Source of the DNA: Paenibacillus alkaliterrae
Lineage (GTDB): Bacteria > Bacillota > Bacilli > Paenibacillales > Paenibacillaceae
Direction of reading: 5' to 3'
DNA: 44,496 nucleotides
NCBI RefSeq assembly: GCF_021532375.1
Contig: NZ_JAKGAP010000059.1
Location: 1 to 44,496, forward strand
This document shows, piece after piece, positions 17,457 to 26,617 of the stretch. The translations under genes were made by a program, and so were the position numbers. The stretch's first letter is position 1, and every line of letters starts with the position of its first letter. The notes under the pieces were generated by a model. It made no database searches, was not told the DNA's origin, and saw only the letters and a list, made by a program, of their open reading frames with translations.

Positions 17457-17499
17457 AAAAAAAAGGCGTTCCGCGTTAGTCACCGCGGAACGCCTTTTT
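17457..17499 (-). terminator. Terminator embedded in the 3' end of dnaJ
   Basis: A perfect 16-base stem: 17484-17499 with 17460-17475, with an 8-base loop (17476-17483) that contains the dnaJ stop codon. The first arm encodes the last residues of DnaJ before the stop. A run of eight T follows on the minus strand (17457-17464). Ends the hrcA-grpE-dnaK-dnaJ transcript. Confidence 0.95.
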
Positions 17500-18609
17500 C
17501 ATACGTTCAAATATGGATTCATGATGCTCGTTATCTTGCCCGTTCGAAGAATCGCTGCTTAACCCGCCAAATTGACGCAGAAGCTCTTTCTGGTTATCCG
17601 TAAGGCTGGTAGGCGTTACAATCGTTACCTTTACATGCTGATCGCCTTGCCCATAGCCGCGCAGCTTCGGCACGCCTTTCCCTTTTAGACGGAAATACGT
17701 TCCCGTCTGCGTCCCCGAAGGAATCTTCAGCTTCACTTTCTCCGTTAACGTAGGAATCTCAATCTCGTCACCAAGCGCTGCTTGAACGAAATTCAGCGGA
17801 ACCTCGCAGTAAATATCGTCGCCTTCGCGCTCGAAAAATTCATGCGATTTCACGCGGATGACGATATATAAATCGCCGGCCGGACCGCCGCGCAGACCGC
17901 CTTCGCCCTCGCCGGACATACGGATTTGTGCGCCGTCATCCACGCCTGCCGGAATGCGAACCTTAATTTTACGTTGGCGCTTTACTTTGCCAGCGCCGTG
18001 GCAAGTACCGCATTTGTCTTTAATAATCCGTCCCGTCCCGCTGCAATTCGTACACGCTCGGCGGTTGACCATACGACCGAATGGCGTATTTTGCACAACC
18101 TCCTGCTGCCCGCTGCCCTTACATACCGAACAGGCTTCCGGTTTCGTACCCGGCTTTGCTCCATTGCCATGACAGGTATCGCATGTCTCCGTACGGGGAA
18201 TCGTAATTTCGGTTTCCTTCCCGAATACCGCTTCCTTGAACTCAACCGTCATCGTATATTGCAAATCGTTGCCGCGCTGCGGCGCATTAGGATCACGCCG
18301 GCCGCCTCCGCCGCCGAAGAACATATCAAAAATATCGCCGAAGCCGCCGCCGAAGTCTGCACCGCCGCCGCCGCCCATGCCTTGATTCGGATCAACATGC
18401 CCGAACCGGTCATAAGTCGAGCGTTTGCCGTCGTCGCTCAGCACGTCATAGGCTTCTTTCACTTCCTTGAACTTGGATTCAGCGTCAGCTTCCTTGTTCA
18501 CGTCAGGATGATATTGCCTTGCCAATTTACGGTATGATTTCTTTATATCATCTGCCGAGGCATCCTTGCCTACGCCAAGCACCTCATAATAATCACGTTT
18601 ATCTGCCAC
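17476..18609 (-). CDS. dnaJ: Chaperone protein DnaJ
   Basis: A 377-residue class I J-protein, the cochaperone that stimulates DnaK ATPase and delivers unfolded clients. J domain with HPD at residues 34-36, a Gly/Phe-rich linker (about 75-105), four zinc-binding C-x2-C-x-G-x-G repeats ([32 protein letters not shown], about 140-215), then the C-terminal client-binding domain. Full length. It starts with GTG at 18609; AGGTGAG is eight bases upstream. The last codons form the ascending arm of the operon terminator. Last gene of the CIRCE-controlled operon; a hairpin at 18663-18697 separates it from dnaK. Confidence 0.98.
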   Translation of the reverse strand: MADKRDYYEVLGVGKDASADDIKKSYRKLARQYHPDVNKEADAESKFKEVKEAYDVLSDDGKRSTYDRFGHVDPNQGMGGGGGADFGGGFGDIFDMFFGGGGGRRDPNAPQRGNDLQYTMTVEFKEAVFGKETEITIPRTETCDTCHGNGAKPGTKPEACSVCKGSGQQEVVQNTPFGRMVNRRACTNCSGTGRIIKDKCGTCHGAGKVKRQRKIKVRIPAGVDDGAQIRMSGEGEGGLRGGPAGDLYIVIRVKSHEFFEREGDDIYCEVPLNFVQAALGDEIEIPTLTEKVKLKIPSGTQTGTYFRLKGKGVPKLRGYGQGDQHVKVTIVTPTSLTDNQKELLRQFGGLSSDSSNGQDNEHHESIFERMKKAFRGD

Positions 18610-18662
18610 CTGTTCTCACCTCCGCTATATTATATGTTCGTAAGCGCATAAGCGCACGAAAG

Positions 18663-18697
18663 GAGGTCAAAGCCAGGTAGCGCCTGTCTTTGACCTC
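18663..18697 (-). promoter_or_regulatory. Strong hairpin between dnaK and dnaJ
   Basis: GAGGTCAAAG (18663-18672) pairs perfectly with CTTTGACCTC (18688-18697); after one mismatch CAGG pairs with CCTG around a five-base loop. There is no T-run after it on the minus strand, so it looks more like an RNA stabiliser, processing site or partial attenuator than a full terminator. The function is inferred only from structure and position. Confidence 0.6.
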
Positions 18698-18711
18698 TCG
18701 CCCGCTACACT

Positions 18712-20550
18712 TTATTTCTTATCGTCAACGACCTCGTAATCCGCATCGACTACGTTGTCCTTCCCTCTCGCTTGGCCCGCTTCAGGCTCAGCGCCTTCAG
18801 CCGCTTGCGCTTCTTGAGCAGCCTGCTCATAAAGCTTCACGGAAAGCTGCTGTACGATTTGCGTCAGCTCTTCAGAAGCTGCATTGATTTGCTCCAGATC
18901 GTCAGTCGCAAGAGCTGCAACTACTTTCTCCTTTGCAGCATTCGCCTTCTCGATCTCGGAAGGATCTACTTTATCGCCTAGATCTTTGATCGTTTTGTCA
19001 ACGGAGTAGACCAATTGGTCAGCGCTGTTCTTGGCTTCAACAAGATCGCGGCGTTTGCGGTCCTCTTCGGCGTTCAGCTCAGCGTCCTTCATCATTTGCT
19101 CGATTTCTTGCTCGCTCAAGCCGCTCGAGGAAGTAATCGTAATTTTTTGGCTCTTGCCAGTCCCTTTATCCAGAGCAGAAACGTTAACGATACCGTTCGC
19201 ATCTATATCGAATGTAACTTCGATTTGCGGCACGCCGCGCGGAGCAAGAGGAATATCGCTAAGTGTAAAACGGCCCAGCGTTTTGTTGCCGTTCGCCATC
19301 GAGCGCTCGCCCTGCAATACGTGAATTTCAACGCCAGGTTGATTATCCGCGTAAGTCGAGAAGACTTGCGATTTGCTTGTTGGAATCGTTGTATTGCGAT
19401 CGATCATTTTCGTGAATACGCCGCCTGCCGTCTCGATACCAAGCGACAATGGAGTAACGTCAAGCAATACGACATCCTTAACGTCGCCCGTCAATACGCC
19501 GGCTTGAACGGCGGCGCCCAAAGCAACTACTTCGTCCGGATTTACGCCTTTATGCGGATCTTTACCGATCAACTTTTTGACAGCCTCTTGAACAGCAGGA
19601 ATACGAGTCGAACCTCCGACAAGAACAACTTTATCGATGTCGCCAGGAGACATTCCGGCATCGCTCAGCGCTTGACGGGTTGGTCCAAGCGTGCGCTCAA
19701 CCAAAGAGACGGCAAGCTCTTCGAATTTCGCACGGGTAAGGCTCATTTCCAAATGCTGGGGAACGCCGTCTACCATCGTGATAAACGGTAGGGAGATCGC
19801 CGAAGTCAATACGCCGGAAAGTTCTTTTTTCGCTTTTTCAGCAGCATCCTTCAAACGTTGAACAGCCGCTTTATCTTTGGAAAGGTCAATGCCTTGATCC
19901 TTTTTGAACTCGTTAACGAGGTGGTCGATGATCACTTGGTCGAAATCGTCGCCGCCTAATTTGTTGTCTCCGCTAGTCGCTTTAACTTCAAAGAAGCCGT
20001 CGCCAAGCTCGAGGATCGATACGTCAAACGTACCGCCGCCAAGGTCATAAACGAGGATTGTTTGATCTTCTGTTTTCTCAAGCCCGTATGCTAGTGCTGC
20101 AGCAGTCGGCTCATTGACGATACGAAGCACTTCAAGACCGGCGATTTTACCGGCATCCTTCGTCGCCTGGCGTTGGCTGTCGTTGAAATAGGCAGGAACG
20201 GTAATAACCGCTTGCGTTACCGTTTGACCCAAATAGGCTTCTGCATCAGCTTTCAGCTTTTGCAGGATAATAGCGGAAATCTCTTGCGGCGTATACTCTT
20301 TGTCATCGATTTTTTCTTTGTGATTCGTACCGATATGGCGTTTGATCGAGCTGATCGTACGATCCGGGTTCGTGATCGCTTGGCGCTTTGCCGTTTCACC
20401 GACAACGCGTTCTCCATCCTTCTTAAAGCCGACAACCGATGGTGTTGTGCGGTTTCCCTCCGGGTTTGGAATGACGACGGCTTCGCCGCCCTCCATTACT
20501 GCTACGCAAGAGTTCGTTGTACCAAGGTCAATACCGATTACTTTACTCAT
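18712..20550 (-). CDS. dnaK: Chaperone protein DnaK (Hsp70)
   Basis: A 612-residue Hsp70. N-terminal ATPase: [64 protein letters not shown]-terminal peptide-binding domain and helical lid ending in [11 protein letters not shown]. It lacks the 24-residue ATPase insertion of Gram-negative DnaK, as expected for Firmicutes. ATG at 20550 with AGGAGG eight bases upstream. It lies between grpE and dnaJ in the heat-shock operon; ATP-driven folding in the cytoplasm with DnaJ and GrpE. Confidence 0.99.
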   Translation of the reverse strand: MSKVIGIDLGTTNSCVAVMEGGEAVVIPNPEGNRTTPSVVGFKKDGERVVGETAKRQAITNPDRTISSIKRHIGTNHKEKIDDKEYTPQEISAIILQKLKADAEAYLGQTVTQAVITVPAYFNDSQRQATKDAGKIAGLEVLRIVNEPTAAALAYGLEKTEDQTILVYDLGGGTFDVSILELGDGFFEVKATSGDNKLGGDDFDQVIIDHLVNEFKKDQGIDLSKDKAAVQRLKDAAEKAKKELSGVLTSAISLPFITMVDGVPQHLEMSLTRAKFEELAVSLVERTLGPTRQALSDAGMSPGDIDKVVLVGGSTRIPAVQEAVKKLIGKDPHKGVNPDEVVALGAAVQAGVLTGDVKDVVLLDVTPLSLGIETAGGVFTKMIDRNTTIPTSKSQVFSTYADNQPGVEIHVLQGERSMANGNKTLGRFTLSDIPLAPRGVPQIEVTFDIDANGIVNVSALDKGTGKSQKITITSSSGLSEQEIEQMMKDAELNAEEDRKRRDLVEAKNSADQLVYSVDKTIKDLGDKVDPSEIEKANAAKEKVVAALATDDLEQINAASEELTQIVQQLSVKLYEQAAQEAQAAEGAEPEAGQARGKDNVVDADYEVVDDKK

Positions 20551-20626
20551 CGCTTAGTTCCTCCTCAATTTTTCAAAAAGATGTTTTCATTTATCGGTTG
20601 ATCTATCTATTATGAAGTCATTGCAT

Positions 20627-21187
20627 TCAGCCGCTTACTTTGACCATAGCAGGACGCAGAACCTTATCCTTCAGGATATAGCCCTTCTGCACTTCCTCCA
20701 CAACAATGCCTTCCTCATGCTCATCAGATTCGACCTGCATAATAGCTTGATGGAATTCAGGATTAAAAGGCTCGCCTACAACCTTCATGGCTTTAAGCCC
20801 TTCTTGCTCCAAGGTTTGCTCCAGCTGACGGAAAATCATATCGACGCCTTTGGCCAGCGATTCGAAATCACCGTTTAACGTTGCAGCGGCAACAGCACGC
20901 TCAAAATTATCAACAACCGGCAACAGCTGGCCGATCAGCTTCATCGAAGCATATTGCCTCAGCTCTTCCTTTTCCTTTTGTGTACGACGGCGGAAATTGT
21001 CAAAATCAGCTTGTGCCCGTAAGTATCGTTGCCCGTACTCTTCAGCCTGCTTCACAAGCTCCGCGTAACGGTCATCCTCGCCGTTTTCTTCCAATACGGC
21101 CTCTTCGGCGGCTTGCGCGTCTTGCCCGTCAGCCATTACCTCTTCTTCCGTTTCGACTGCTTCATTTTGTTGTTCTTTTGTACTCAT
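20627..21187 (-). CDS. grpE: Nucleotide exchange factor GrpE
   Basis: A 186-residue protein that releases ADP from DnaK. A disordered acidic N-terminus (about 50 residues, Glu/Ala-rich), then a long coiled coil (AEEYGQRYLRAQADFDNFRR) and the C-terminal beta domain with FNPEFHQAIMQVES and VVEEVQKGYILKDKVLRPAM, the conserved end. The ATG at 21187 has AAGGAGGTGA about five bases upstream; the frame above is discarded. Second gene of the hrcA operon; 60 bases after the hrcA stop. Confidence 0.97.
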   Translation of the reverse strand: MSTKEQQNEAVETEEEVMADGQDAQAAEEAVLEENGEDDRYAELVKQAEEYGQRYLRAQADFDNFRRRTQKEKEELRQYASMKLIGQLLPVVDNFERAVAAATLNGDFESLAKGVDMIFRQLEQTLEQEGLKAMKVVGEPFNPEFHQAIMQVESDEHEEGIVVEEVQKGYILKDKVLRPAMVKVSG

Positions 21188-21247
21188 GCAATCACCTCCT
21201 TTAAAGTTTTGCATAGCAAAACGAGCTTCGTAAGCATCTGCCAATAA

Positions 21248-22273
21248 TCATTTATACCAACGGCTCAAATGACTCGCCATATCCTTCGATATGAGATCCA
21301 AGAGGCTAATGACTTTACCGTATTCCATACGCGTTGGTCCCAAAATGCCGATCGTCCCAAGCGACTGACCGTCAATGGCATAGGTTGCCGTAATGATGCT
21401 GCAATCGCTGATCGCCTTGTGGTCATTCTCTGTTCCAATCCGCACTTGTATACCTGAAGGAAGACCGGAAAACATTTTCATTATGGTCGGAGTCTCGTCA
21501 AGCAAATCCAAAATTGTTTTCACTTTGTCGACGTCCTTGAATTCCGGCTGCGTCAGCATGTTGGTCGTTCCGCTTAAGAAGAGCCGGTGCTCATCTTCAT
21601 TCTGAAGCGCGTGATCCAGCACCTGCAGCAGCTGCTCGTAGTGATCGACATGCCGTTCAAGCTCTTGCCCGATTTCTGTATAAAGCTTCGACCGCAGCCG
21701 AACTAACGGCACGCCGACCAGCTTCGTGTTCAAAATATTTACGACCTTCTCCATGTCTTCCATTTTGAGGCCAGACGGTATAGAAATCGTCCGATTCTCT
21801 ACATGTCCCGTATTCGTCACAATAATTGCGACCGCAGAGCTTTGATCGAGCGGCACGAGTCCAAAATGCTTCAGAGATGTACTGAACGTTTCCGGCCCCA
21901 GCAAAATAGAGGTATAATTCGTCAAATTCGACAAAATCAACGCTGTATGCTGAATAACCTGCTCCATCTGATTCATCTTTTCCGTAACGAAAGAACGTAC
22001 CATGCCGATATCATTTTCATCGACTTCGTTAAGTTTTACTAAATGGTCTACATAATACCTGTAACCCTTCGTAGAAGGAACGCGACCGGCTGACGTGTGC
22101 GGCTGCTCAAGAAAACCGAGCTCCTCCAAATCCGACATTTCATTGCGAATCGTGGCCGGACTAAAGCCTACATCTCCGCGTTTCGAAATGCTTCGTGATC
22201 CGACCGGTTCAGCCGAGCGAATATAATCATCCACGATTGCATGCAAAATCATCCGTTGTCGTTCCGTAAGCAT
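21248..22273 (-). CDS. hrcA: Heat-inducible transcription repressor HrcA
   Basis: A 341-residue repressor of class I heat-shock genes; it binds CIRCE and needs GroEL for activity. N-terminal winged helix (RQRMILHAIVDDYIRSAEPV, SPATIRNEMSDLEELGFL, HTSAGRVPSTKGYRYYVD), then the GAF-like and dimerisation parts, ending IGILGPTRMEYGKVISLL. Full length. ATG at 22273 with AAGGGGG upstream. First gene of the operon; a perfect CIRCE lies 50 bases upstream, so it represses itself together with grpE, dnaK and dnaJ. Confidence 0.98.
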   Translation of the reverse strand: MLTERQRMILHAIVDDYIRSAEPVGSRSISKRGDVGFSPATIRNEMSDLEELGFLEQPHTSAGRVPSTKGYRYYVDHLVKLNEVDENDIGMVRSFVTEKMNQMEQVIQHTALILSNLTNYTSILLGPETFSTSLKHFGLVPLDQSSAVAIIVTNTGHVENRTISIPSGLKMEDMEKVVNILNTKLVGVPLVRLRSKLYTEIGQELERHVDHYEQLLQVLDHALQNEDEHRLFLSGTTNMLTQPEFKDVDKVKTILDLLDETPTIMKMFSGLPSGIQVRIGTENDHKAISDCSIITATYAIDGQSLGTIGILGPTRMEYGKVISLLDLISKDMASHLSRWYK

Positions 22274-22322
22274 TCGAAAACCCCCTTAGAAATTTGGATT
22301 GCCGTCCTTCGATTACCTCTCG

Positions 22323-22349
22323 TTAGCACTCAATCGATTCGAGTGCTAA
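22323..22349 (-). promoter_or_regulatory. CIRCE operator of hrcA-grpE-dnaK-dnaJ
   Basis: TTAGCACTC (22323-22331), nine bases, GAGTGCTAA (22341-22349): an exact match to the CIRCE consensus, the HrcA binding site. It lies directly downstream of the -10 box, where a bound repressor blocks initiation, and will also be in the leader RNA. Confidence 0.98.
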
Positions 22350-22360
22350 TCATTAATACA

Positions 22361-22390
22361 AAAATACCAAACCAGCTCGACGATTGTCAA
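22361..22390 (-). promoter_or_regulatory. Sigma-A promoter of the hrcA operon
   Basis: TTGACA (22385-22390 on the minus strand), 18 bases, then TATTTT (22361-22366), just upstream of CIRCE. The -35 box is perfect and the -10 box moderate. Both boxes lie inside the terminator hairpin of the upstream acetyltransferase gene. Confidence 0.72.
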
Positions 22391-22406
22391 GTCGGTTCGG
22401 TATTTT
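22361..22406 (-). terminator. Terminator of the acetyltransferase gene, overlapping the hrcA promoter
   Basis: On the minus strand AAATACCGAACC pairs with GGTTTGGTATTT with one G-T pair, and an inner CTTGAC/GTCGAG pairing extends the stem. A short T-run (TTTTTGT) follows. The first arm begins at the stop codon of the acetyltransferase gene. Confidence 0.75.
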
Positions 22407-22876
22407 TAGTCCAGCATTTTTAGTACGGCTATCTCATCGCAGGCGAGCTGCTTCGGACAGTTGACGCAATCCTTCCATACTTTCTCGGGGAAGATTTCCT
22501 TATCTACGACCTTGAAGCCATTTTTCTCGAAGAAGGATACCGCGTACGTTAATGCCATAATTTTCGGAATACGCTGCTCTCTTGCTTCTTCTATTAAGGC
22601 TTCGACCAGCTTGCTTCCGATTCCGAGTCCCTTGTAGCCCTCGGACATTCCAAGGGAACGTATTTCAACCAATTCCTGTCCCAATCTCGTCAAGGAGCCG
22701 CAGCCGACAACCTCGTCTCCAATTTCCGCTACGACGAAGGAATCTATCGTGTATGCCAGCGCTTCCCGAGTGCGAGGCAGCATAATGCCTTTTTCTGCAT
22801 AACCTTTAATTAATTGAAATAAAGTCCCGATATCATCCGATGTCGCTTTTCTGCATACGACCTGCAATGCCTGCAT
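22406..22876 (-). CDS. GNAT family N-acetyltransferase (ArgA-like)
   Basis: About 156 residues. GNAT fold with the acetyl-CoA loop EGYKGLGIGSKLVEALIEEA (Q/R-x-x-G-x-G/A type), an early strand VVAEIGDEVVGCGSL, and a late ALTYAVSFFEKNGFKVV. The tail WKDCVNCPKQLACDEIAVL with several cysteines is found, as I recall, in the stand-alone ArgA-like acetyltransferases of Firmicutes (glutamate or other amino-acid acceptor), so arginine synthesis is possible but not proven. I use the ATG at 22876; a TTG at 22915 is an alternative. It separates hemW from hrcA, an addition to the usual order. Confidence 0.85.
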   Translation of the reverse strand: MQALQVVCRKATSDDIGTLFQLIKGYAEKGIMLPRTREALAYTIDSFVVAEIGDEVVGCGSLTRLGQELVEIRSLGMSEGYKGLGIGSKLVEALIEEAREQRIPKIMALTYAVSFFEKNGFKVVDKEIFPEKVWKDCVNCPKQLACDEIAVLKMLD

Positions 22877-22959
22877 TAGTGCCTTCGCCTCCACCCGGTG
22901 CAAGTTCAAAATCAATATGAATAAATATACAACAATACGAATTTATTCTCAAGAGAATT

Positions 22960-24129
22960 TTAGCCGGTGTGATCGATAAACGCTCCGAACACTTCATTAC
23001 CGAGAAGTACCCCTTTATCCGTCAATCGATAGATCGTATCCTTCTCCGTTTTTTCCATCTCCAACAATCCTTCACACAACAGTTTATGGATGACCTTACC
23101 GAACTTATTCTCCAGCAACTGACCTTCGAACTGATCAGAGAAACGCGAAGCAGGCACTCCCTCGAGAAGGCGTAAACCGACCATCATCAGATCCTCCATC
23201 GCTTCATCCACAGACACCTCGAATGTTTCCAGACGGGGCAGCTTATGAGCGGCAGCTTCTATATAAGGCGTAATGCCCTTCAGATTGACGTGGCGCATAC
23301 GATTGGCGTAACCGTGTGCGCCTGCGCCCAAACCGTAATACGGCTCATTGCGCCAGTAAGTCGAGTTGTGGCGGCTCTCATAGCCGGGCTTCGCAAAGTT
23401 GCTTATTTCGTAATGCGCATATCCGTTCGACTTCAGCATTTCCATTAGAAGGATAAACATATTGAACTCCTCCTCCTCAGGAGGAAGCGGAAGCTCGTTG
23501 CGCTCGTACAGCTTATGGAACAATGTATTTTCTTCTACCTTCAAGCTATATATCGAATAATGCGGGAGCTCGAGCGCCATCGCCCGGTTAACGCTGTCGG
23601 CCAGATGCTGTACCGTTTGACCGGGCAAGCCGAACATGAGATCGATCGACAAATTCGAAAATCCGACCGAACGGGCATTTTCCAAGCTGCGATAAACATC
23701 GTCTGCGCTGTGGATGCGGCCGATCGTTTCCAGCAAGCCGTTATCGAAAGACTGAACGCCGAAGCTGATTCGATTCGCGCCGCCCGCCTTCATGGCAGCC
23801 AGCTTATCGATATCCGTTGTCCCCGGATTGGCCTCCATCGTAAATTCTACATCGTCCGCAAGCGGAAAATAAGTACGGACAGCCTTCAAAAATCGCTCCA
23901 TTTGCGTCGGCGTCAGCACGGTTGGCGTACCTCCGCCGACGAATACCGTATCGATAAGCTTTGGCGGCAGCTCGCTGACCGTTCGCTGCATTTCTTGCTC
24001 TAACGCATCCAAGTATTGATCAACCGGCTGTCCCTTAAGAACATAAGAGGTAAAATCGCAATAATGGCATTTATTTGTGCAAAACGGAATGTGTATATAT
24101 AAAGCACGCGGTAATTGCAGCACACTCAT
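22960..24129 (-). CDS. hemW: Heme chaperone HemW (radical SAM)
   Basis: A 389-residue radical-SAM protein, formerly annotated as oxygen-independent coproporphyrinogen oxidase HemN-like. The 4Fe-4S motif is C17-x3-C21-x2-C24 followed by DF; the GGGTPT and FGVQSF motifs follow; RHNSTYW carries the HN-x-x-YW signature that marks HemW rather than true HemN. The current view is that HemW binds and transfers heme to target enzymes. ATG at 24129 with AGGAGGGG upstream. It follows lepA by 81 bases, the standard Bacillales order. Confidence 0.95.
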   Translation of the reverse strand: MSVLQLPRALYIHIPFCTNKCHYCDFTSYVLKGQPVDQYLDALEQEMQRTVSELPPKLIDTVFVGGGTPTVLTPTQMERFLKAVRTYFPLADDVEFTMEANPGTTDIDKLAAMKAGGANRISFGVQSFDNGLLETIGRIHSADDVYRSLENARSVGFSNLSIDLMFGLPGQTVQHLADSVNRAMALELPHYSIYSLKVEENTLFHKLYERNELPLPPEEEEFNMFILLMEMLKSNGYAHYEISNFAKPGYESRHNSTYWRNEPYYGLGAGAHGYANRMRHVNLKGITPYIEAAAHKLPRLETFEVSVDEAMEDLMMVGLRLLEGVPASRFSDQFEGQLLENKFGKVIHKLLCEGLLEMEKTEKDTIYRLTDKGVLLGNEVFGAFIDHTG

Positions 24130-24171
24130 CGCTGTCCCCTCCTAATTCTAAACTGATTTCAGAATAGCAAA

Positions 24172-24194
24172 GAGGGAGAGCTGCGCCCTCCCTC
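24172..24194 (-). terminator. Hairpin between lepA and hemW
   Basis: GAGGGAG (24172-24178) pairs with CTCCCTC (24188-24194) with a nine-base loop, followed on the minus strand by TTTGCTATT. The T-run is short, so read-through into hemW is likely; it may reduce rather than end transcription. Confidence 0.5.
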
Positions 24195-24210
24195 ATCCTC
24201 TTAAGGTTTT

Positions 24211-26028
24211 TTAATCCTCGTCGATTTTGAGCACCGCCATGAACGCTTCCTGCGGCACCTCAACGCTACCTACCTGCTTCATCCGTTTCTTGCCTTCCTT
24301 CTGCTTCTCAAGCAGCTTCCGCTTCCGGCTAATGTCGCCGCCGTAGCATTTGGCAAGAACGTTCTTTCGCATCGCCTTAACCGTCTCGCGGGCAATAACC
24401 TTCGTACCGATCGAAGCCTGCACAGGCACCTCGAACATTTGACGCGGAATGAGCTCCTTCATCTTCTGGCAGATGACCCGTCCGCGCTGGTAAGCACGGT
24501 CGCGATGTACAATGACGGACAAAGCGTCGACTTGCTCGTTATTAAGCATAATATCCATTTTGACCAGATTCGATCTCCGATAGCCGGAAATCTCATAATC
24601 AAACGAAGCATAACCCTTCGTGCTCGACTTAAGCTGATCAAAGAAATCATAGACGATCTCAGACAAAGGAACCTGATACGTAATCGTAACGCGGTTGGTA
24701 TCCAAATACTCCATATTCACGAATTCGCCGCGTTTGTTCTGGCAAAGCTCCATGATCGCTCCAACGTAATCGTTAGGCACGATAATGGCAGCTTTTACAA
24801 ACGGCTCCTCGACGTAGTCAAGCTTGCCGGCCTCCGGATAATTCGACGGATTGTCGATCTCCAGCGCCTCGCCGTTAGTCAGCGTCACTTTGTAAATAAC
24901 GCTTGGCGCGGTCGTAATGAGCGGAATGTTGAATTCGCGTTCGATACGCTCTTGAATAATTTCCATATGCAAAAGTCCAAGAAATCCACAGCGGAAGCCA
25001 AAGCCAAGCGCAGTTGACGATTCCGGTTCATAGCGGAGCGACGCATCGTTCAGCTCAAGCTTCTCCAGCGCTTCTCGCAAATCGTTGTAGTCTTGAGTCT
25101 CGATCGGATACAATCCGCAAAATACCATCGGGTTGATCTGACGATAGCCCGGCAGCCGTTCCGATGCAGGACGCTTAGCTTCCGTTACCGTGTCGCCGAC
25201 TCGCGTATCCTTCACGTTCTTAATGCCTGCCACGATAAAGCCTACATCGCCAACCGCAAGCTCATTCACGATGGACATACGCGGCATGAAAGCACCGACT
25301 TCTATAACTTCAAATTCGGCCCCGGTTGCCATGAACCGAATTTTTTTGCCCGCTTTAATACTTCCGTCCATTACTCGAACGTAGACGATAACTCCTTTGT
25401 ACGGATCATAATGAGAGTCGAAAATAAGCGCTTTAAGCGGCTCGTCCGGATCTCCCGCCGGAGCCGGCATTTTCGCAACGACCTGCTCCAAAATTTCTTT
25501 GATGCCGATGCCCGCTTTGGCGGATGCATGCACCGCATCGCTTGCATCAAGTCCGATAACGTCTTCGATTTCCTGCTTCACCCGCTCGGGCTCTGCGCTG
25601 GGCAAATCGATCTTATTAAGGACCGGCACGATTTCCAAATTGTTATCCAAAGCCAAATATACGTTAGCGAGAGTCTGAGCTTCAATACCTTGAGCAGCAT
25701 CAACGACGAGCAACGCGCCTTCGCAGGCCGCGAGACTGCGTGAAACTTCGTATGTAAAGTCGACGTGTCCAGGTGTATCAATAAGATTCAGTATATACTC
25801 AACACCATCATCTGCACGATACGCTAAACGAACCGCTTGCAGTTTAATGGTAATCCCGCGTTCCCTCTCCAAATCCATTTGATCAAGAACCTGTTCTTGC
25901 ATCTCACGGGATGACAAAGCACCTGTAAACTCCAAGATCCGGTCAGCAAGCGTGGATTTTCCGTGATCGATATGCGCGATAATGGAAAAATTTCTAATTC
26001 TCTTTTGTCGGTCACGTACGTCAGTCAT
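24211..26028 (-). CDS. lepA: Elongation factor 4 (LepA)
   Basis: A 605-residue translational GTPase that acts on the ribosome during initiation or back-translocation. G1 motif AHIDHGKST (residues 18-26), [10 protein letters not shown] (switch I), DTPGHVDF (G3), NKIDLP (G4), then domains II, III and V and the LepA-specific C-terminal RNA-binding domain with [20 protein letters not shown]. The ATG at 26028 has GGGGG about seven bases upstream; a TTG five codons up is less likely. Downstream of the spoIIP/YqxA-like genes and upstream of hemW, as in B. subtilis. Confidence 0.98.
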   Translation of the reverse strand: MTDVRDRQKRIRNFSIIAHIDHGKSTLADRILEFTGALSSREMQEQVLDQMDLERERGITIKLQAVRLAYRADDGVEYILNLIDTPGHVDFTYEVSRSLAACEGALLVVDAAQGIEAQTLANVYLALDNNLEIVPVLNKIDLPSAEPERVKQEIEDVIGLDASDAVHASAKAGIGIKEILEQVVAKMPAPAGDPDEPLKALIFDSHYDPYKGVIVYVRVMDGSIKAGKKIRFMATGAEFEVIEVGAFMPRMSIVNELAVGDVGFIVAGIKNVKDTRVGDTVTEAKRPASERLPGYRQINPMVFCGLYPIETQDYNDLREALEKLELNDASLRYEPESSTALGFGFRCGFLGLLHMEIIQERIEREFNIPLITTAPSVIYKVTLTNGEALEIDNPSNYPEAGKLDYVEEPFVKAAIIVPNDYVGAIMELCQNKRGEFVNMEYLDTNRVTITYQVPLSEIVYDFFDQLKSSTKGYASFDYEISGYRRSNLVKMDIMLNNEQVDALSVIVHRDRAYQRGRVICQKMKELIPRQMFEVPVQASIGTKVIARETVKAMRKNVLAKCYGGDISRKRKLLEKQKEGKKRMKQVGSVEVPQEAFMAVLKIDED

Positions 26029-26108
26029 GCCTAACCCCCACAATTCCCAATAATGCTAATCATTCCTCCTATTATATCAGTTTAGGGGACGACCAGCAAT
26101 GTTCATTA

Positions 26109-26558
26109 TCACTTGGTCAAGCCGTCGAATATCGATACGACGAAACGGATGCCCTCGCTTGACATGTTTTGCAGCAATCCGGATGTTGAATCGGCTATAC
26201 GATTCACGGCAGGCTGCTCGGTCTCAAGCGGTACGCCGGGCAACCGTACATTTTCGCTTGGCAAATCCGCGACAGGCTCAGGTTTAAGGTTGTAAGCGTC
26301 ATCGCTCATCGCTGCAAGCCGCTTGATCTCGGCAAGCTCCTTCTCAAGCTGGGCAATCTTTTGCTGCTGCTGATTAAGGGCATGGTCGGGTTCAGGATGA
26401 GCGGAAGGCTCCGGCTGCACGTTTTCGATATATTCGTTGCCCGCTTCGATCGGACCATAGATCTCTTCAATGCCCGAAGATGACATTTCGATCCCGTACA
26501 TGACGATAATCGCCAACGCTCCCCCCAGCACCGTCCATTTTAACGCATTCCGTTTCAT
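26109..26558 (-). CDS. YqxA-like (DUF3679) membrane protein, tentative
   Basis: About 149 residues. One N-terminal transmembrane segment (WTVLGGALAIIVMYGIEM, about residues 8-25), a Pro/Glu-rich stretch, a short coiled coil (NQQQQKIAQLEKELAEIKRL, about 65-84), and a closing amphipathic segment RFVVSIFDGLTK. In B. subtilis the place between spoIIP and lepA is held by yqxA (DUF3679), also a small one-pass protein, so this is likely its counterpart; the sequence resemblance is weak and the call rests mainly on position. I choose the ATG at 26558 (AAAGGATGG upstream); ATG at 26570 is possible. Confidence 0.75.
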   Translation of the reverse strand: MKRNALKWTVLGGALAIIVMYGIEMSSSGIEEIYGPIEAGNEYIENVQPEPSAHPEPDHALNQQQQKIAQLEKELAEIKRLAAMSDDAYNLKPEPVADLPSENVRLPGVPLETEQPAVNRIADSTSGLLQNMSSEGIRFVVSIFDGLTK

Positions 26559-26617
26559 CGGCTCATCCATCCTTTCCAATCACGAGGGCACTTTATTTAT
26601 CGTTAGCTTTCGCTCCA

